From Glaciecola siphonariae (lineage in GTDB: Bacteria > Pseudomonadota > Gammaproteobacteria > Enterobacterales > Alteromonadaceae), in NCBI RefSeq assembly GCF_042652645.1, contig NZ_JBHSGU010000002.1, positions 1,612,001-1,676,000 on the forward strand: DNA of 64,000 nucleotides, written 5' to 3'. Position 1 is the stretch's first letter; each line of letters opens with the position of its first letter. Below, in pieces: positions 61,685 to 64,000 of this stretch. A program made the translations under genes and the position numbers. The notes under the pieces were generated by a model that was given only the letters and a program-made list of their open reading frames with translations, searched no databases and was not told the origin of the DNA.

Positions 61685-64000
61685 CTACTCCGCAAAATCC
61701 CGATAAGAATCCAAATCCGGACACGAACAAATCAAATTCCTGTCTCCAAACACATCATCAATACGGTTTACCGTAGGCCAAAACTTATCTTTAGCTACTG
61801 CAGCTACTGGGTATGCTGCTAGTTCTCGACTGTAGCTGCGGGTCCAGTTTGCATCAATAATATCCGCTAGGGTATGCGGCGCATTGTGCAGTGGATTGTC
61901 GGTAGCATCCCACTCGCCCGACTGTACTTTGTCTATTTCTTGGCGAATGCAAATCATCGCTTCAATAAAGCGATCTAGCTCTGCTTTTGCTTCCGATTCA
62001 GTTGGCTCAATCATCAGCGTGCCGGCTACCGGAAAGCTCATCGTAGGCGCATGAAAGCCGTAGTCATTTAAGCGCTTGGCAACGTCCATTTCAGTCACGC
62101 CGCTGGCTTCTTTAAGCGGGCGCAAGTCAATAATACATTCGTGTGCAATGCGTCCGTTCATGCCTTTATATAAAATTGGATAGTGACCTTCTAGCTTTTT
62201 CGCAACGTAGTTTGCGTTTAATATCGCAACCTCGGTAGCTTTGCGTAGGCCATCGCTTCCCATCATTTTGATGTACATATAGCTAATGGGCAAAATAGAC
62301 GCACTGCCCCATGGCGCAGCCGATACCGCACTATTGCTACCTAAATCTTCACCCGTGCCGCCCGCTTTTAAGTTCACTAGCGTGTGGCTAGGTAAAAATG
62401 GTGCCAAATGCGCTTTTACACCAATTGGGCCCATACCGGGGCCGCCGCCGCCGTGAGGAATACAAAAGGTTTTGTGTAAGTTAAGGTGCGATACGTCCGA
62501 CCCAATTAAACCCGGAGACGTTACGCCCACTTGTGCATTCATATTGGCGCCGTCCATATACACTTGGCCGCCGTTTTCATGCACTATGTCGCAAATCTCT
62601 CTAACCGTTTGCTCATATACGCCGTGGGTCGACGGATAGGTAATCATCGCGCAGCTCAAATTGTCTTTTACTTCTTCCGCTTTTGCGCGCAGGTCTTCTA
62701 AATCAACGTTACCTTTGGCATCGCAATCTACTACCACAACTTTTAAGCTCACCATTTGCGCCGACGCTGGGTTGGTACCATGAGCAGACTGCGGAATTAA
62801 GCACACATTTCTGTGGCCTTCGCCGCGGCTCTGATGATAGCGCTGAATCGCTAGCAAACCAGTATATTCACCTTGAGCACCTGAGTTAGGCTGCATTGAA
62901 AGCGAGTCGTAACCGGTAATATTGATTAGCCAATCGCTGAGCTCGTCAATCATATGCCTATAGCCTTGCGCTTGGTTAAGCGGCGCAAACGGGTGCAGCT
63001 GACCAAACTCTGGCCACGTCACGGGGATCATCTCGGCAACCGCGTTGAGCTTCATGGTGCATGAGCCCAAAGAAATCATCGAATGATTAAGCGCCAAGTC
63101 TTTGTTTTCAAGAGACTTGATATAGCGCAGCATTTCGGTTTCGCTATGATATTTGTTAAATACTTCGTGGGTTAAATACTCTGTGGTACGCGCTAAGTCG
63201 GCAGGAATCGACTCACTGCCACTTTCAATAATCTCAGCGTCTAAGGCAGCTACATCTAAACCGTGGCCTTCACCTAAGAGCACATCAAACAAGTCGGCAA
63301 TATCGGTACGTGTGGTACTCTCGTCAAGCGAAATGCCCACTGCATCGTCAATATTGCTGCGCAGGTTCATGCCTTTGCCTAGCGCCGCTAGTAACACAGC
63401 CTCTTTATTGCTCACGTTCACCGTAATAGTGTCAAACCAAGTGTCATGCTTGAGGCTTAAGCCTTTGCTGATGAGGCCTTTTGCTAAAATATCGGTAAAG
63501 CGATGTACTCTGTGGGCAATCGCGGCAAGCCCTTGCGGACCATGATATACCGCATAAAAACTTGCCATGTTGGCGAGCAATACCTGCGCGGTACAAATGT
63601 TTGAATTGGCTTTTTCGCGGCGAATATGTTGCTCACGTGTTTGCAATGCCATGCGCAATGCAGGGCGTCCGCGGGTGTCTTTACTCACGCCAATAATGCG
63701 CCCTGGTAATGAACGCTTGTATGAATCGCGCGTGGCAAAGAATGCGGCATGCGGGCCGCCATATCCCATGGGTACGCCAAAGCGCTGTGCACTGCCAAGG
63801 GCAACATCTGCACCAAGCTCACCCGGCGGCGTCATCATAGTGAGCGCCAGCATGTCGGTCGCCACTGCTACAATGCCTTTGTTTTCTTGTATGGAGCTTA
63901 TAAGCTCACGAATATCAATGAGTTCGCCCGTGGTACCCGGGTATTGCAGGAGCGCACCAAACACGTCATGGTTTGCAGCATCTGCTACATCACCAACAAT
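61685..64000 (-). CDS. gcvP: Glycine dehydrogenase (decarboxylating), C-terminal part; start outside the window
   Basis: P-protein of the glycine cleavage system. 771 codons are visible of about 960; the frame is open to base 64000. PLP Lys lies in SHLNLHKTFCIPHGGGGPGM. Other landmarks: FGVPMGYGGPHAAFFATRD, PGRIIGVSKDTRGRPALR, CTMKLNAVAEMIPVTWPEFG, PNSGAQGEYTGLLAIQRYH and NAQVGVTSPGLIGSDVSHLN. The C-terminus SGEWDATDNPLHNAPHTLAD is typical. gcvT and gcvH, if linked, would lie beyond the window. No frameshift seen. Confidence 0.96.
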   Translation of the reverse strand: MVGDVADAANHDVFGALLQYPGTTGELIDIRELISSIQENKGIVAVATDMLALTMMTPPGELGADVALGSAQRFGVPMGYGGPHAAFFATRDSYKRSLPGRIIGVSKDTRGRPALRMALQTREQHIRREKANSNICTAQVLLANMASFYAVYHGPQGLAAIAHRVHRFTDILAKGLISKGLSLKHDTWFDTITVNVSNKEAVLLAALGKGMNLRSNIDDAVGISLDESTTRTDIADLFDVLLGEGHGLDVAALDAEIIESGSESIPADLARTTEYLTHEVFNKYHSETEMLRYIKSLENKDLALNHSMISLGSCTMKLNAVAEMIPVTWPEFGQLHPFAPLNQAQGYRHMIDELSDWLINITGYDSLSMQPNSGAQGEYTGLLAIQRYHQSRGEGHRNVCLIPQSAHGTNPASAQMVSLKVVVVDCDAKGNVDLEDLRAKAEEVKDNLSCAMITYPSTHGVYEQTVREICDIVHENGGQVYMDGANMNAQVGVTSPGLIGSDVSHLNLHKTFCIPHGGGGPGMGPIGVKAHLAPFLPSHTLVNLKAGGTGEDLGSNSAVSAAPWGSASILPISYMYIKMMGSDGLRKATEVAILNANYVAKKLEGHYPILYKGMNGRIAHECIIDLRPLKEASGVTEMDVAKRLNDYGFHAPTMSFPVAGTLMIEPTESEAKAELDRFIEAMICIRQEIDKVQSGEWDATDNPLHNAPHTLADIIDANWTRSYSRELAAYPVAAVAKDKFWPTVNRIDDVFGDRNLICSCPDLDSYRDFAE

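Overview
The window looks like a chromosomal segment of a marine gammaproteobacterium of the Alteromonadales (Glaciecola, Paraglaciecola or Alteromonas type). The reasons are the mix of TonB-dependent receptors, a GlyGly-CTERM protein, DUF2780, DUF3010, DUF3718 and DUF6746 proteins, c-di-GMP and chemotaxis proteins, and an alginate-degradation locus whose PL6 lyase carries the key residues of the Glaciecola exo-lyase AlyGC. No rRNA, tRNA, CRISPR array, complete insertion sequence or prophage was seen. Genus is inferred, not proven.

Layout. 1-6.1 kb: 3' part of a CheB/CheR fusion signalling protein, then a Fur-box-preceded siderophore receptor and its PepSY partner. 6.1-12.5 kb: an alkyltransferase-like DNA repair protein, kynureninase, a lipoprotein hydrolase, a second hydrolase facing a MerR regulator, YjbQ, DUF2780 and a periplasmic binding-protein-like gene. 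12.5-17.5 kb: a tight four-gene operon encoding a coiled-coil protein, a single-span protein with a C-terminal OmpA domain, a Ras-like small GTPase and a GGDEF/EAL protein. This is the best candidate for an undescribed system. 17.6-27.7 kb: metabolic genes (purT with a PhoD-like phosphatase, a secreted catalase-like protein, ilvD, an ftrA/rhodanese/GNAT group, a cysD without cysN). 28-36 kb: secreted peptidase, sorted cyclophilin, secreted proteins of unknown function, an esterase and a small basic protein, then a binding protein and porin pair.

37.9-53.6 kb is an alginate utilisation locus on the minus strand. The order in transcription is TonB receptor, PL17 oligoalginate lyase, HIBADH-type reductase, PL6 lyase, KdgF, KDG kinase, KDPG aldolase, TRAP transporter (dctP, dctQ, dctM), SDR reductase and a FadR-type GntR regulator. 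Proposed flow: oligomers enter through the TonB receptor, PL6 and PL17 cut them in the periplasm to unsaturated uronate, the TRAP system imports it, KdgF linearises it to DEH, one of two reductases makes KDG, and KdgK and Eda convert this to pyruvate and glyceraldehyde-3-phosphate. Repeated TTGGTAAT half-sites before the receptor, dctP and the regulator are the likely GntR operators.

54.5-64 kb: orphan ArsC, a Fur-box-preceded DUF6746 gene, an NTF2-like protein, a TPR sensor kinase and response regulator pair, a chemoreceptor with a nitrate/nitrite-sensing-type domain, and the C-terminal 771 codons of glycine dehydrogenase (gcvP), cut by the window end.
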